A stretch of DNA of 64,000 nucleotides, taken from assembly GCA_965198655.1 (NCBI GenBank), contig OZ240668.1:1240001-1304000 (forward strand). Reading direction: 5' to 3'. Shown piece by piece: positions 1 through 8,266 of this stretch (position 1 is the stretch's first letter; each line of letters begins with the position of its first letter). Made by a program: the position numbers and the translations under genes. Source of the DNA: Lichenicola sp965198655. GTDB taxonomy: Bacteria > Pseudomonadota > Alphaproteobacteria > Acetobacterales > Acetobacteraceae. Below the pieces are notes generated by a model. It was not told the DNA's origin and did no database searches. It saw only the letters and a program-made list of their open reading frames with translations.

Positions 1-149
1 GACGACACCACCAGCCCGAGCAGCACGCCCAGGGCGGGCAGCACCGCCGGCCACGCTTGCTCGATCCAGAGCACGCGCCCGGCGTTGCGGCGCGCCCGGT
101 GCAGCAAGGGCATGGCGGCGGCGCCGGGGGCCTGGGGGAGCAGGCTCAT
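1..149 (-). CDS. DUF4175 (TIGR02302-like) membrane protein, N-terminal fragment
   Basis: Partial gene running off the left edge; only the first 49 residues are visible. The start codon overlaps the lysA stop by ATGA, so it is the next gene of the same transcript. The fragment begins MSLLPQAPGAAA, followed by a basic stretch (HRARRNAGRVLW) and a hydrophobic run (AVLPALGVLLGLVVS), as expected for the N-terminal membrane anchor of the large TIGR02302/DUF4175 proteins that follow lysA in many alphaproteobacteria. The family assignment rests on this short motif and on position, so it is an inference; its molecular role is not established. Confidence 0.6.
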   Translation of the reverse strand, partial: MSLLPQAPGAAAMPLLHRARRNAGRVLWIEQAWPAVLPALGVLLGLVVS

Positions 150-1510
150 TCCGCGGTCCCGGCCAGGGGGGAGCCGATCCAGTCCGGCACGCGCTCGCCG
201 TCCCAAAGTGCTTCCACCGGCTGGCGGGCGCGGGTGGCGGCCCAGCGCTCGCCGTCCACCAGGGCCTGCGCCGCCAGCGGGCGGGCATTGTAGGTCGAGC
301 TCATCACCGAACCGTAGGCGCCGGTGTCCAGGATCGCCACCAGCGCGCCGCAAGGCAGCTCCGGCAGCAGGCGGTCGCGCGCCAGGGTGTCGCCGGTCTC
401 GCAGACCGGCCCGACCAGATGCGCCGGCGCCGTTGGCGCTAACGCGTCACGCGCGGACACCGGCACCACGCCGTGCCAGCTATCGTAAAGGCTCGGCCGC
501 AGCAGGTCGTTCATGGCGCAGTCCAGCACCACGAAGGACGGCGCGCCGGCCCGGCGCTTGACCCGGATCACCCGCGACAACAGCACCCCGGCCGGTGCGA
601 CCAGCCAGCGTCCCGGCTCCACCAGCAGGCGCAGGCCGAGCCCGCCCAGGGCCGCGCGGATCGCGTGCGCCAGGGCGCGCGGCGATCCCGCCGGCTCGTC
701 GCGGTAGCTGATGCCGAGGCCGCCGCCGCAGTCCACGGTTGAGACCGCGTGGCCGGCGTCGCGCACCTGCCGCACCAGCCCGGCAATCCGGGCATAGGCG
801 GCGCGGAACGGCGCCGGGTCGGCGATCTGGCTGCCGATATGCATCGCGAACCCGATCGGCTCGATCCCCCCGAGCGTCGCGGCCAGGGCGTAGAGCCCGG
901 CCGCCTCGTCGTGCGCGATGCCGAACTTGTCGCCGGCGCGGCCGGTGGAGATCTTGGCGTGGGTGCGGGCGTCCACGTCGGGGTTGACGCGAAGCGCCAC
1001 CCGCGCGGTCCGGCCGGCGCCGACGGCGAGCTCCGACAGGCGATGCAGCTCCTCGCGGCTTTCGACGTTGACCTGGGCGACCTGCGACGACAGCGCCAGC
1101 ATCAGCTCCTCGTCCGACTTGCCGACCCCGGAGAACACGATCCGTCCCGGCGCGATCCCGGCCGCGAGCGCGCGGTGCAGCTCGCCGCCGCTGACCACGT
1201 CGGCGCCTGCGCCCTCGGCCGACAGCGTGCGCAGCACCGCCAGGTGGTCGTTCGCCTTGACCGCGTAGTGCAGCGTCGCGTCGAGGCCGGCCTCGCCGAG
1301 CGCTGCCGACAGCCGGCGGTAGCGGGCGCGCAGGGTGCCGGCGCCGGTCACCCAGGTGGGCGTGCCGAGTTCGCTCGCGATCGCGCCGAGCGCCACCCCT
1401 TCCAGCATCAGCCCGTCGAACGGGTCCATGCGCAACTGCGGACGCGCTGCCAGCAGCTCCGCGACGGTCGGATCGGGCTCGACGTGGAGGATGGGGGCGG
1501 GACTGGCCAT
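146..1510 (-). CDS. lysA: Diaminopimelate decarboxylase
   Basis: 454 residues, the usual family length. It decarboxylates meso-diaminopimelate to L-lysine in the last step of the DAP pathway, using PLP in the cytoplasm. The alanine-racemase-like barrel carries YAVKAN with the PLP lysine at about residue 85, a glycine loop (CGGGLGIS), EPGRWLV, and the decarboxylase signature VCETGD whose cysteine contacts substrate. The frame stays open far upstream, but ATG at 1510 is chosen because the protein proper begins there (MASPAPILHVEPD) and cdd is divergent from 1625. It is co-oriented and overlapping with the DUF4175 gene downstream. In most alphaproteobacteria lysA directly follows argH-lptM; here those genes lie 5.2 kb away. 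Confidence 0.96.
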   Translation of the reverse strand: MASPAPILHVEPDPTVAELLAARPQLRMDPFDGLMLEGVALGAIASELGTPTWVTGAGTLRARYRRLSAALGEAGLDATLHYAVKANDHLAVLRTLSAEGAGADVVSGGELHRALAAGIAPGRIVFSGVGKSDEELMLALSSQVAQVNVESREELHRLSELAVGAGRTARVALRVNPDVDARTHAKISTGRAGDKFGIAHDEAAGLYALAATLGGIEPIGFAMHIGSQIADPAPFRAAYARIAGLVRQVRDAGHAVSTVDCGGGLGISYRDEPAGSPRALAHAIRAALGGLGLRLLVEPGRWLVAPAGVLLSRVIRVKRRAGAPSFVVLDCAMNDLLRPSLYDSWHGVVPVSARDALAPTAPAHLVGPVCETGDTLARDRLLPELPCGALVAILDTGAYGSVMSSTYNARPLAAQALVDGERWAATRARQPVEALWDGERVPDWIGSPLAGTAE

Positions 1511-1624
1511 GTCGGGAGGATAGGAGCCGCCCCGCCATCCTCCAAGTCTCGCGCGATCCCGCGGCGGCGATGGCGCGGGCCGGGGGAGGCGGGCTAGGCT
1601 CGGCCGCGGGACGGGAGGTCGATA

Positions 1625-2023
1625 GTGGACGGCATGATCGAGGCGGCGCTGGCGGCGCGGGACCGGGCGCACGCGCCGTACTCGCGGTTCCGCGTCGGCG
1701 CGGCGCTGTTGTGCGAGCGCGGGATCGTCCACGCCGGGTGCAACGTCGAGAACGCGGCCTATCCCGAGGGCACCTGCGCCGAGGCGGGTGCGGTCGCCGC
1801 CCTGGTGCTGGCCGGCAGCCGGCGCATCAGGGCGGTGGTGGTCGCCGCCGGCGGCAGCGCGCCCTGCACTCCCTGCGGCGGCTGCCGCCAGAAGATACGC
1901 GAGTTCGCCGAGTCCGGGACTCCGGTGCGAATGGTCGACGCGTCCGGCACCGTGCTGCTGGAGTGCCGCCTGGACGAGCTGCTGCCGCACGCCTTCGGCC
2001 CGGACCTGCTGCCGCCTGCCTGA
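1625..2023 (+). CDS. cdd: Cytidine deaminase
   Basis: 132 residues, typical of the homotetrameric cytidine deaminases that convert cytidine and deoxycytidine to uridine forms for pyrimidine salvage. The zinc site is visible: GCNVENAAYPEGTCAE supplies a cysteine ligand and the catalytic glutamate, and PCTPCGGCRQ supplies the other two cysteines. The N-terminal APYSRFRVGAALL block is also standard. GTG at 1625 is preferred over the ATG at 1634 because a GGGAGG ribosome site lies about six bases before it. Transcribed divergently from lysA and convergent with the glycosyltransferase next door (8 bases apart). Confidence 0.93.
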   Translation: MDGMIEAALAARDRAHAPYSRFRVGAALLCERGIVHAGCNVENAAYPEGTCAEAGAVAALVLAGSRRIRAVVVAAGGSAPCTPCGGCRQKIREFAESGTPVRMVDASGTVLLECRLDELLPHAFGPDLLPPA

Positions 2024-2030
2024 TGCTGTC

Positions 2031-4535
2031 CTAGCGTAGCTCGGCCGGCATCGCATCCTCCGCCAGCACCAAACGCAGCCCGGCCTGCCAGTCGGCCCAG
2101 CTTGGTCCCGCCTGCCTGTTCTCGAAGCTGTTCCGGCTGCGCCGGGCCGGCCGGTTGCCGCGGGTCATGATCGCATCGGCCATGGCGTCGAGGTCCAGGT
2201 AGCCGACCTCGACCAGGTCGTGGCGATCCTCCGGTCCGACCGACTGGCCGGTGCCGTCGAAGCCGATCACCGGCAGGCCGTTGCCTTGCGCTTCCAGGAT
2301 CGCGGCACCCGACGCCCCGTCGCGTGCAGTCAACAGGAACAGGTCGGCTCCCGGAAGGATGCGGGCCGGCGCCTGCTGCGGGTCGATCAGCCGCACCCGC
2401 CCGGACAAGCCGAGCCGGTCGATGTCGTGCCGGCACAAGGCGGCGAACAACGGGTCCCGTGTCTCGCCGAGCCACAGGAAGACGGCCTGCCGCAACGCGC
2501 TGTCGTCGGCCGCCTCGCGCAAGGCGCGCGCGGTCACCTCCCTGGCGATGCGGATGAACAGGTCGGTGCCGCTGCGGAACTCGATGCCGCCGCGACCCAG
2601 CACCACCAGCGCGTCCGGCGGCAGTCCCAGCGCTCCGCGCAGCTCCAGGGCGGCGATGCGGGCGTCCAGGCTCGCCGGCGCCGGCGCCACCCCGTCCGCC
2701 AACGATGCGACCTGTCCCGGCGGCAGCCGGTAGTGCCGGACCAGCGCGTCCCGTGCGGCCTCCGACTGGGTGACGATGCGGAACGCCGCTCGCGACAACG
2801 CCTGCATGGTGTCCTGGCCGCCATGCAGGCTGTCGATCGTGACCGGCATCTCGTGCAGCCAGGCCAGCGTCCGCAGCCCGAGCTGCCCGGCCAGAACCGC
2901 GGCACCGGCCGCGGCGGTACTGTTGACCAGCACCACGCCATGCGGATCGTGCTCGCGGAAGGAATAAAGGATGTCGGCCATCTGGTCGCGACGGACCGCG
3001 TCCGACCAACGCTCCGGCGCCAGCACCAGGGTGGGAACCAGCGACGCGACCGCCGGGGCGAGCGGCCCGTCCTGGCAGATCACGACGCGGCAGGCGAGGC
3101 CGGGATCGACCGCCATCTGCTCCAGCGCCCGCAACGCGCACAGCCCCGCCTCGCCGTGCGACGCGTCCTGCACGATCATCAGGAGTCCGGTCGCGCCAGC
3201 GGCGACGGTGCCGGCAGGCAGGCTCCAGGGATGTCGGTCCAGCGACATCGGCAGCGGCGAAACGGCACGGCCGCGTCCGGCGGACAGGTAGTGGCTCAGC
3301 GGGGGCACGCCGCGCGCAGCCGCCTCCGCGCAGGCCGGATAGCAGGACCGGTAGTAGGCGGGGTCGAACCCGTCGCAGAGCCGCTCCAGATGCGCCTCAG
3401 GGGTCGCCAGGAAGTGCGCCAAGGGGCCGGCCGGGTTCGCCCGCGCTTCCGGATGGCGATCCAGATAGGTGGCGGCCGGGAAGAACGGGTTCGGGTCGCG
3501 GCCTTCGCAGGCGCCGTAGCGCAGGTAATGCAGGAAGGGCGGGATGCCGCTTTCCGCGACGTCGGCGTTTCGGCTGCGGTAGAACCAGCTATCGAACAGC
3601 GGATGCGGGTCGCGCCCCTCGGCCAGGCCGAACTCGAGGAAGTGCAGGAACGGGTCCATGCCGGAACGGGCGACGTCGGGGTGCTCGCGCGCGTAGTGCG
3701 CGCCGTCGAACAGGGCGTTGGGCGACCGTCCCGGGCCGCAGCCGAACCGCGCGAAGTGCAGCAGCGCCTCGGCCGGCGCCACTTGGTCCGGGCAGCAGGC
3801 GAGGTAGTGCACGGGGTCGAACAGCCAGCTCGGCCGTACGCCCTCCAGGTGGCCGGAATGAAAGTAGTGCGCCAGCGGGTCGAGGCCGACCCCTGCGACG
3901 TCCGGCCGGTTCTCCGCATAGGTGTCCAGATCGAACAGCGGATGCGGCTGCAGCCGCTCCTGCCAGCCTTGCGTCGCATAGTGCACCAGCGGGTGCGCGG
4001 CGCGGTCCAGGGTGCGGTTCCGCCGGCGGTAATAGGCGGGATCGAACAGAGGGTTGGGCCGCCGGTTCTCGCGACGGCCGGGACCGAGCAGGTGGGTGAG
4101 GGGATTGGTGCCGGGCTTCAGCCGCGGATGCTGCGACGCGTAGTAGCCGGCATCGACCAGCGGATGCGGATCGATCTCCAGCCGGACGCCGGTCGTGAGG
4201 TAGTGCAGGAACAGCAATTCTGTCGTGTCCGGTGCGCCCGGCTGATCCAGGTAGAAGGTCGGGTCGAACAGGATGCAGGGCGAGCGGCCTTCCGCGAGGC
4301 CGGAGGTCAGGAAGTGGTCGAACGGGTCGATGCCGGATTCGGCGACGTCGGGATGACGCAGCAGGTACCAGCCGCGGTCGAACACGAGGCGGATCGCCGA
4401 CAGTGCGAACCGGTCGAGCAGCGGGATCGGGGAGGAGTCGAGCTCGGACGCAGCCGGGATCGTGCGCGCGGCGGGCGCCTCGTCGACCGCGAGTCCCGCA
4501 GAAGACATGACCGCCCCGTGCGTGATCGCGTCCAT
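2031..4535 (-). CDS. GT-B glycosyltransferase with an N-terminal array of about 45-residue repeats
   Basis: 834 residues. Residues about 45-420 hold eight or more tandem degenerate repeats, each with the pattern LFD..YY...HPDVA.SG.DP..HYL..GLAEGRDP. They form an aromatic- and histidine-rich array found in surface-polysaccharide glycosyltransferases of this bacterial group. Residues about 450-834 resemble a GT4-type GT-B domain: an N-terminal Rossmann half (HGVVLVNSTAAAG, LAWLHEMPVTID) and a C-terminal half with GASGAAILEAQGNGLPVIGF in the nucleotide-sugar site. The first glutamate of the usual EX7E motif is not present, with glycine at that position. Start ATG at 4535. Substrate and acceptor are unknown; transfer of sugar to a surface polymer is an inference. 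It lies alone in an accessory block. Confidence 0.75.
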   Translation of the reverse strand: MDAITHGAVMSSAGLAVDEAPAARTIPAASELDSSPIPLLDRFALSAIRLVFDRGWYLLRHPDVAESGIDPFDHFLTSGLAEGRSPCILFDPTFYLDQPGAPDTTELLFLHYLTTGVRLEIDPHPLVDAGYYASQHPRLKPGTNPLTHLLGPGRRENRRPNPLFDPAYYRRRNRTLDRAAHPLVHYATQGWQERLQPHPLFDLDTYAENRPDVAGVGLDPLAHYFHSGHLEGVRPSWLFDPVHYLACCPDQVAPAEALLHFARFGCGPGRSPNALFDGAHYAREHPDVARSGMDPFLHFLEFGLAEGRDPHPLFDSWFYRSRNADVAESGIPPFLHYLRYGACEGRDPNPFFPAATYLDRHPEARANPAGPLAHFLATPEAHLERLCDGFDPAYYRSCYPACAEAAARGVPPLSHYLSAGRGRAVSPLPMSLDRHPWSLPAGTVAAGATGLLMIVQDASHGEAGLCALRALEQMAVDPGLACRVVICQDGPLAPAVASLVPTLVLAPERWSDAVRRDQMADILYSFREHDPHGVVLVNSTAAAGAAVLAGQLGLRTLAWLHEMPVTIDSLHGGQDTMQALSRAAFRIVTQSEAARDALVRHYRLPPGQVASLADGVAPAPASLDARIAALELRGALGLPPDALVVLGRGGIEFRSGTDLFIRIAREVTARALREAADDSALRQAVFLWLGETRDPLFAALCRHDIDRLGLSGRVRLIDPQQAPARILPGADLFLLTARDGASGAAILEAQGNGLPVIGFDGTGQSVGPEDRHDLVEVGYLDLDAMADAIMTRGNRPARRSRNSFENRQAGPSWADWQAGLRLVLAEDAMPAELR

Positions 4536-4579
4536 TGCACCGTCCCATGCTGCTTCGACGGCAAGGGTGACCAGGCGCG

Positions 4580-4604
4580 GTTAAGGAGGGGTTAAGTCGT
4601 TAAG
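4580..4604. promoter_or_regulatory. Three GTTAAG direct repeats in a divergent promoter region
   Basis: GTTAAG occurs at 4580-4585, 4591-4596 and 4599-4604, between the divergent glycosyltransferase (start 4535) and hydrolase (start 4668). The starts are 11 and 8 bases apart. They may be a regulator-binding site; the regulator is unknown. Confidence 0.3.
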
Positions 4605-4667
4605 GAACATCTCTGGAACTTGATCTCCTCCAACTCGTTGCCAGGACCCGCGACAGGGAGTCTCGAC

Positions 4668-5489
4668 ATGCCCTTCATCAAGGCGGCGGACGGTACCGAC
4701 CTGTTCTACAAGGACTGGGGATCGGGCCGACCGGTGGTGTTCGTGCATGGGTGGCCGCTGAACGCCGACATGTGGGAGTACCAGATGGTCCCGCTCGTCC
4801 GGTCCGGGCTGCGCACCATCGCCGCCGACCGGCGCGGCTTCGGTCGGTCCGGCCAGCCCGCCGGCAGCTACGGCTACGACGTCCTCGCGGACGACCTTTC
4901 GACTCTCCTGGAGGCGCTCGACCTGCGCGACGTCACCCTGGTCGGGTTCTCGATGGGCGGCGGCGAGGTGGTACGCACCCTGGCGCGGCACGGCGGCGCG
5001 CGCGTGTCGCGGGCGGTGCTGCTGGCGGCGGTGACGCCGTTCCTTTCGAAGACCGCGGACAACCCAGACGGCGTGGACCGGAGCGTGTTCGACGGCATGA
5101 TCGCGCAGCTCGAAGCGGATCGCCCGCATTTCCTGGCGAGCTTCGGCAAGGCGTTCTTCGGCGCAGGCCTGCTTCGCTCGCCGGTATCGGCCGAGTTGCT
5201 GGAATGGTGCAGCGACATGGCGCTGCAGGGGTCGCCGCTGGCGACGCTGGATTGCGTGCGCTCGTTCTCCGAAACCGATTTCCGTGCCGATCTGGCCGCG
5301 GTGAAGGTTCCGACGCTGGTGATCCACGGCACCGCCGACGCCACGGTGCCGACGGAGGTGTCCGGACGGCGGACGGCCGCCTCGATCGCAGGAGCACGGC
5401 TGATCGAGTACGAGGGCGCGCCGCACGGCCTGTTCTACACCGAGAAGGACAGGCTGAACGCCGACCTCGCCGCCTTCATCGGACGGTAG
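4668..5489 (+). CDS. Alpha/beta hydrolase of the non-haem haloperoxidase / arylesterase type
   Basis: 273 residues, a compact single-domain hydrolase like bacterial cofactor-free haloperoxidases and aryl esterases. Visible elements are the oxyanion region (VFVHGWPLNADMWE), the nucleophile elbow GFSMGGGE, the catalytic aspartate in HGTADATVP and the histidine in GAPHGLF. These enzymes hydrolyse esters and often perhydrolyse with peroxide; the natural substrate cannot be read from sequence. The ATG at 4668 has a GGGAG ribosome site about seven bases upstream. No signal peptide, so cytoplasmic. Appears monocistronic. Confidence 0.85.
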   Translation: MPFIKAADGTDLFYKDWGSGRPVVFVHGWPLNADMWEYQMVPLVRSGLRTIAADRRGFGRSGQPAGSYGYDVLADDLSTLLEALDLRDVTLVGFSMGGGEVVRTLARHGGARVSRAVLLAAVTPFLSKTADNPDGVDRSVFDGMIAQLEADRPHFLASFGKAFFGAGLLRSPVSAELLEWCSDMALQGSPLATLDCVRSFSETDFRADLAAVKVPTLVIHGTADATVPTEVSGRRTAASIAGARLIEYEGAPHGLFYTEKDRLNADLAAFIGR

Positions 5490-5519
5490 AACGGACACAA
5501 GGCGGCAGGTCGCGCGCGG

Positions 5520-5687
5520 TCAGGAGTCGGCGCCGAGCAGCACCGCGTCGGCGATCCGCCAGCTTTCGCCGTCCGCGATCAGCTGCTCGATCTCGGCCGG
5601 ATCGTCGAGGAACTGCGCCTCGCGGTAGCGGCCGAACGGGTGGATCACGATCACCCCGTGGCGTGGTTCAGGCGACTGGCTTGTCAT
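5520..5687 (-). CDS. Small hypothetical protein (55 aa)
   Basis: A 55-residue frame beginning MTSQSPEPRHGVIVIHPFG and ending in LLGADS. It starts inside the 3' end of the next upstream gene (20-base overlap), which suggests translational coupling in a two-gene unit. The composition is ordinary for a soluble protein (REAQFLDDPAEIEQLI), not arginine/proline-rich as in antisense frames. No family recognised and no transmembrane segment or cysteine motif. Confidence 0.5.
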   Translation of the reverse strand: MTSQSPEPRHGVIVIHPFGRYREAQFLDDPAEIEQLIADGESWRIADAVLLGADS

Positions 5688-5871
5688 GCGACACCGTGAC
5701 GTGGGGCTGGTCGGGGAACATGCGGGCGTAGAGGCGGTGCTTGGCGGCCTCCGACCACCCCCCGCGCGATGCTACGGCCGCCGGCCGCGACAGGGCGCGG
5801 GCGGTGATCCGCTCCAGGCTGGGCTGGGCGGAGGGCAGTCCAGCGGCATCGTGCTGTTCGGCCTTCGTCAT
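5668..5871 (-). CDS. Small hypothetical protein (67 aa)
   Basis: 67 residues from ATG at 5871, chosen because a GGAGGAG ribosome site lies about seven bases upstream; a longer start at 5889 lacks one. The sequence is basic in the middle (ERITARALSRPAAVASRGGW) with a putative helix SEAAKHRLYARMF. No recognised domain, signal peptide or membrane segment. It is followed with overlap by the 55-residue gene and is divergent from the serine protease gene. Function unknown. Confidence 0.55.
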   Translation of the reverse strand: MTKAEQHDAAGLPSAQPSLERITARALSRPAAVASRGGWSEAAKHRLYARMFPDQPHVTVSHDKPVA

Positions 5872-5965
5872 GCGACTCTCCTCCGGCAACCAAGGTCACG
5901 ACGCGGAGTTTGCGGCCGGTTCGTGGCAGGCTGATGGCAGAGTGTTGATTCGGAACCGATAAGAA

Positions 5966-6730
5966 ATGATGAAGCGTTCGGGTGTCGCCGTTCTGGTCGC
6001 GCTTGCTTTCGTGCAGGCCGCGTCGGGCCGATCCCTGCTGCCGTTGCGGCCAGGGGTCGGCGCGGTCGACCGCCGTGTTCCGGTGCCCGTGGACCAAGCG
6101 CCGTGGATCGCGCTCGCACGGGTGCAGACAGAGCTCGGCGAACGGTGCAGCGGGTTCCTGGTGGCGCCGCGTGTGGTGATGACCGCAGCACACTGTCTGT
6201 TCCTGCCCCGCGTCCGCCGCTTCATCCAGCCGGGCTCAGTGCACGTGCTGCTCGGCTACGATGCCGGACGCTACCGGGCGCATGCGCGGGTGACAGCATT
6301 CCAGGTCGCGACCGGCTACCAGCCGCTCGACGAGGCGGGCAGCGGCGGCGCGGACCGCGCGGTGCTGGTGCTGGACCACGCCGTGGCGCCGGAGTCGGCC
6401 GTGCTCGGCACCGCGTCGGCGCCGTCGGGTCCGCTGCCGGTGCGCCTCGGCGGCTATGGCCAGGACCGCGACGAGCGGGTGGTGGCGGACCCCGCCTGCA
6501 CCCTGACCGGACAGGTCGCGGACGGGGCCGGGCGTCCGCTGCTGGCGCATGACTGCGACGCCACACGCGGCACCAGCGGCGCGCCGCTGCTGTGGCGTCG
6601 GCCGGACGGACGCTGGGCGGCGATCGGGGTGCAGATCGCGGCGTCGGCTGCGGGCGCCGGCGGCGTGGCGGTGCCGCTCGGCCTGCCTGCGGACGCGCTC
6701 ACTCCGTCGGATAGGCCCGCGGATAGGTGA
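5966..6730 (+). CDS. Secreted trypsin-like serine protease (S1 family)
   Basis: 254 residues with an N-terminal signal peptide (about residues 1-21, ending AASG). The chymotrypsin-fold triad can be followed: histidine in VVMTAAHCLF with its neighbouring cysteine, aspartate in GADRAVLVLD, and serine in GTSGAPLLW. Cysteines near residues 55 and 73 could form the His-loop disulfide. The start is the first of two adjacent ATGs. The last 32 bases overlap the 3' end of convergent lptM. It probably acts in the periplasm or outside the cell on unknown peptides. The serine site reads GTSGAP instead of the classical GDSGGP, as in the glutamyl-endopeptidase/V8-like branch. Confidence 0.82.
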   Translation: MMKRSGVAVLVALAFVQAASGRSLLPLRPGVGAVDRRVPVPVDQAPWIALARVQTELGERCSGFLVAPRVVMTAAHCLFLPRVRRFIQPGSVHVLLGYDAGRYRAHARVTAFQVATGYQPLDEAGSGGADRAVLVLDHAVAPESAVLGTASAPSGPLPVRLGGYGQDRDERVVADPACTLTGQVADGAGRPLLAHDCDATRGTSGAPLLWRRPDGRWAAIGVQIAASAAGAGGVAVPLGLPADALTPSDRPADR

Positions 6731-6833
6731 TCCGGTCGCCGGGGCCGGGCGCTTCCGGAGCGCCCTTCTTGCCGCAGCCCGACACGCCCAGCGCCAGGCC
6801 GGCGCAGAGCAGGAAGGCCGCGACCGCCTTCAC
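6699..6833 (-). CDS. lptM: LptM-type small lipoprotein
   Basis: 44 residues from a GTG that overlaps the argH stop (GTGA). It has a lipoprotein signal peptide with lipobox VSGC, then CGKKGAPEAPGPGD, which matches the short LptM (formerly YifL) family. In Escherichia coli this lipoprotein assists maturation of the LPS translocon LptD/LptE. In alphaproteobacteria it typically lies between argH and lysA, so the position after argH supports the call. lysA, its usual next neighbour, is displaced by several kilobases here. Confidence 0.85.
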   Translation of the reverse strand: MKAVAAFLLCAGLALGVSGCGKKGAPEAPGPGDRITYPRAYPTE

Positions 6834-8263
6834 GATTGGGGATCCCGCAGCCGGGCGATCCAGCCCTGCGCCTGACGCAGCACGTTGTCCGGCGCGGTGC
6901 CGCCCTCGCTGACGCGCGAGGCGATCGAGGCGTCCACCGTCAGCACCACAAACACGTCCGCGGTGATGCCCGGCTCCTCCGCCCGCATGTCCTCCAGGCT
7001 GAGCGCCGCCAGCTCGATCCCCAGCGCCTCGGCGCGCGCCACCAGGCGGCCGGTGACGTGGTGCGCAGTGCGGAACGGCAGCCGCAGCACGCGCACCAGC
7101 CAGTCGGCAAGGTCGGTCGCGGTGGCGTAGCCGGAGCCGGCCAGCGACCGCATCCGCTCGGTCCGCGCCGTCATGTCGCGCACCATGCCGTTCGTGGCGG
7201 CGAGGCACAGCGACATCGCCTCGGTGGCGCCGAACACCGGCTCCTTGTCCTCCTGCATGTCCTTGGCGTAGGCGAGCGGCAGGCCCTTCATCACCGTCAG
7301 CAGGCCCATCAGCGCGCCGATGATCCGTCCGGACTTGGCGCGGGTGAGCTCGGCCGCGTCCGGGTTGCGCTTCTGCGGCATGATCGACGAGCCGGTGGTG
7401 AAGGCGTCCGACAGGGCGATGAAGCCGAACGGCGCCGAGCACCAGGTCACGATCTCCTCCGCCAGGCGCGACAGGTGCACCGACAGGATCGACAGCGCGG
7501 ACAGGTACTCGAGCGCGAAGTCGCGGTCCGACACCGCGTCCAGCGAGTTCTGCGACGGGCGGTCGAAGCCGAGCAGGGAGGCGGTCAGGCGGCGGTCGAT
7601 CGGGAACGAGGTGCCGGCCAGCGCCGCGGCCCCGAGCGGGCACTCGTTCAGGCGTCGGCTCGTGTCGGCCAGGCGGCCACGGTCGCGCGCCAGCATCTCG
7701 ACATAGGCCAGCAGGTGGTGGCCGAAGGTGACCGGCTGCGCGGTCTGCAGGTGGGTGAAGCCCGGCATCGGGTCGGCCGCGTGCTCCGCCGCCCGCGTGG
7801 CCAGGCTCAGCATCAGGGTGGCGAGCTGCGTGTCGATCGCGTCGATCGCGTCGCGCACCCAAAGGCGGAGATCGGTCGCCACCTGGTCGTTGCGGCTGCG
7901 CGCGGTGTGCAGGCGCCGGGCGGCCTCGCCGATGCGCTCGGCGAGCCGCGCCTCGATGTTCATGTGGATGTCCTCGAGGGCGGGATCGAAGGTGAAGCGC
8001 CCGGCCTCGATCTGGTCGCCGATCGCGGACAGGCCGTCCCGGATCGCGGCGGCGTCCGCGGCATCCAGGATGCCAACCGCTTCCAGCATACGCGCGTGCG
8101 CCGCCGAGCCGCGCAGATCCTGCCGCCAGAGCCGCTGGTCGTACCCGATCGAGGCATTGATCTCCTGCATGATCGCCGACGGGCCGGCGGCGAAGCGGCC
8201 GCCCCACTGAGCGTTGGCAGCGCTCCGCGGCTTCTCGGCCGGCGCGTCTCCTTCTAAAGACAT
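6830..8263 (-). CDS. argH: Argininosuccinate lyase
   Basis: 477 residues, normal length. Cleaves argininosuccinate to arginine and fumarate, the last step of arginine biosynthesis; a homotetramer of the fumarase/aspartase superfamily in the cytoplasm. The superfamily signature GSSIMPQKRNPD with the catalytic serine is present, as are HTARSRNDQVATD and GFTHLQTAQPV (catalytic histidine). Start ATG at 8263 with the N-terminal WGGRF block downstream. Divergent from a tlpA-like gene with three bases between the start codons, an arrangement seen in other alphaproteobacteria, and followed by lptM with overlap. Confidence 0.97.
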   Translation of the reverse strand: MSLEGDAPAEKPRSAANAQWGGRFAAGPSAIMQEINASIGYDQRLWRQDLRGSAAHARMLEAVGILDAADAAAIRDGLSAIGDQIEAGRFTFDPALEDIHMNIEARLAERIGEAARRLHTARSRNDQVATDLRLWVRDAIDAIDTQLATLMLSLATRAAEHAADPMPGFTHLQTAQPVTFGHHLLAYVEMLARDRGRLADTSRRLNECPLGAAALAGTSFPIDRRLTASLLGFDRPSQNSLDAVSDRDFALEYLSALSILSVHLSRLAEEIVTWCSAPFGFIALSDAFTTGSSIMPQKRNPDAAELTRAKSGRIIGALMGLLTVMKGLPLAYAKDMQEDKEPVFGATEAMSLCLAATNGMVRDMTARTERMRSLAGSGYATATDLADWLVRVLRLPFRTAHHVTGRLVARAEALGIELAALSLEDMRAEEPGITADVFVVLTVDASIASRVSEGGTAPDNVLRQAQGWIARLRDPQS

Positions 8264-8266
8264 GCC

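Noticed and set aside
2220..4595. A 791-codon open frame opposite the repeat glycosyltransferase
   Set aside because: Arg/Gln/Val-rich product without motifs; the minus-strand protein has clear repeats and a GT-B domain.
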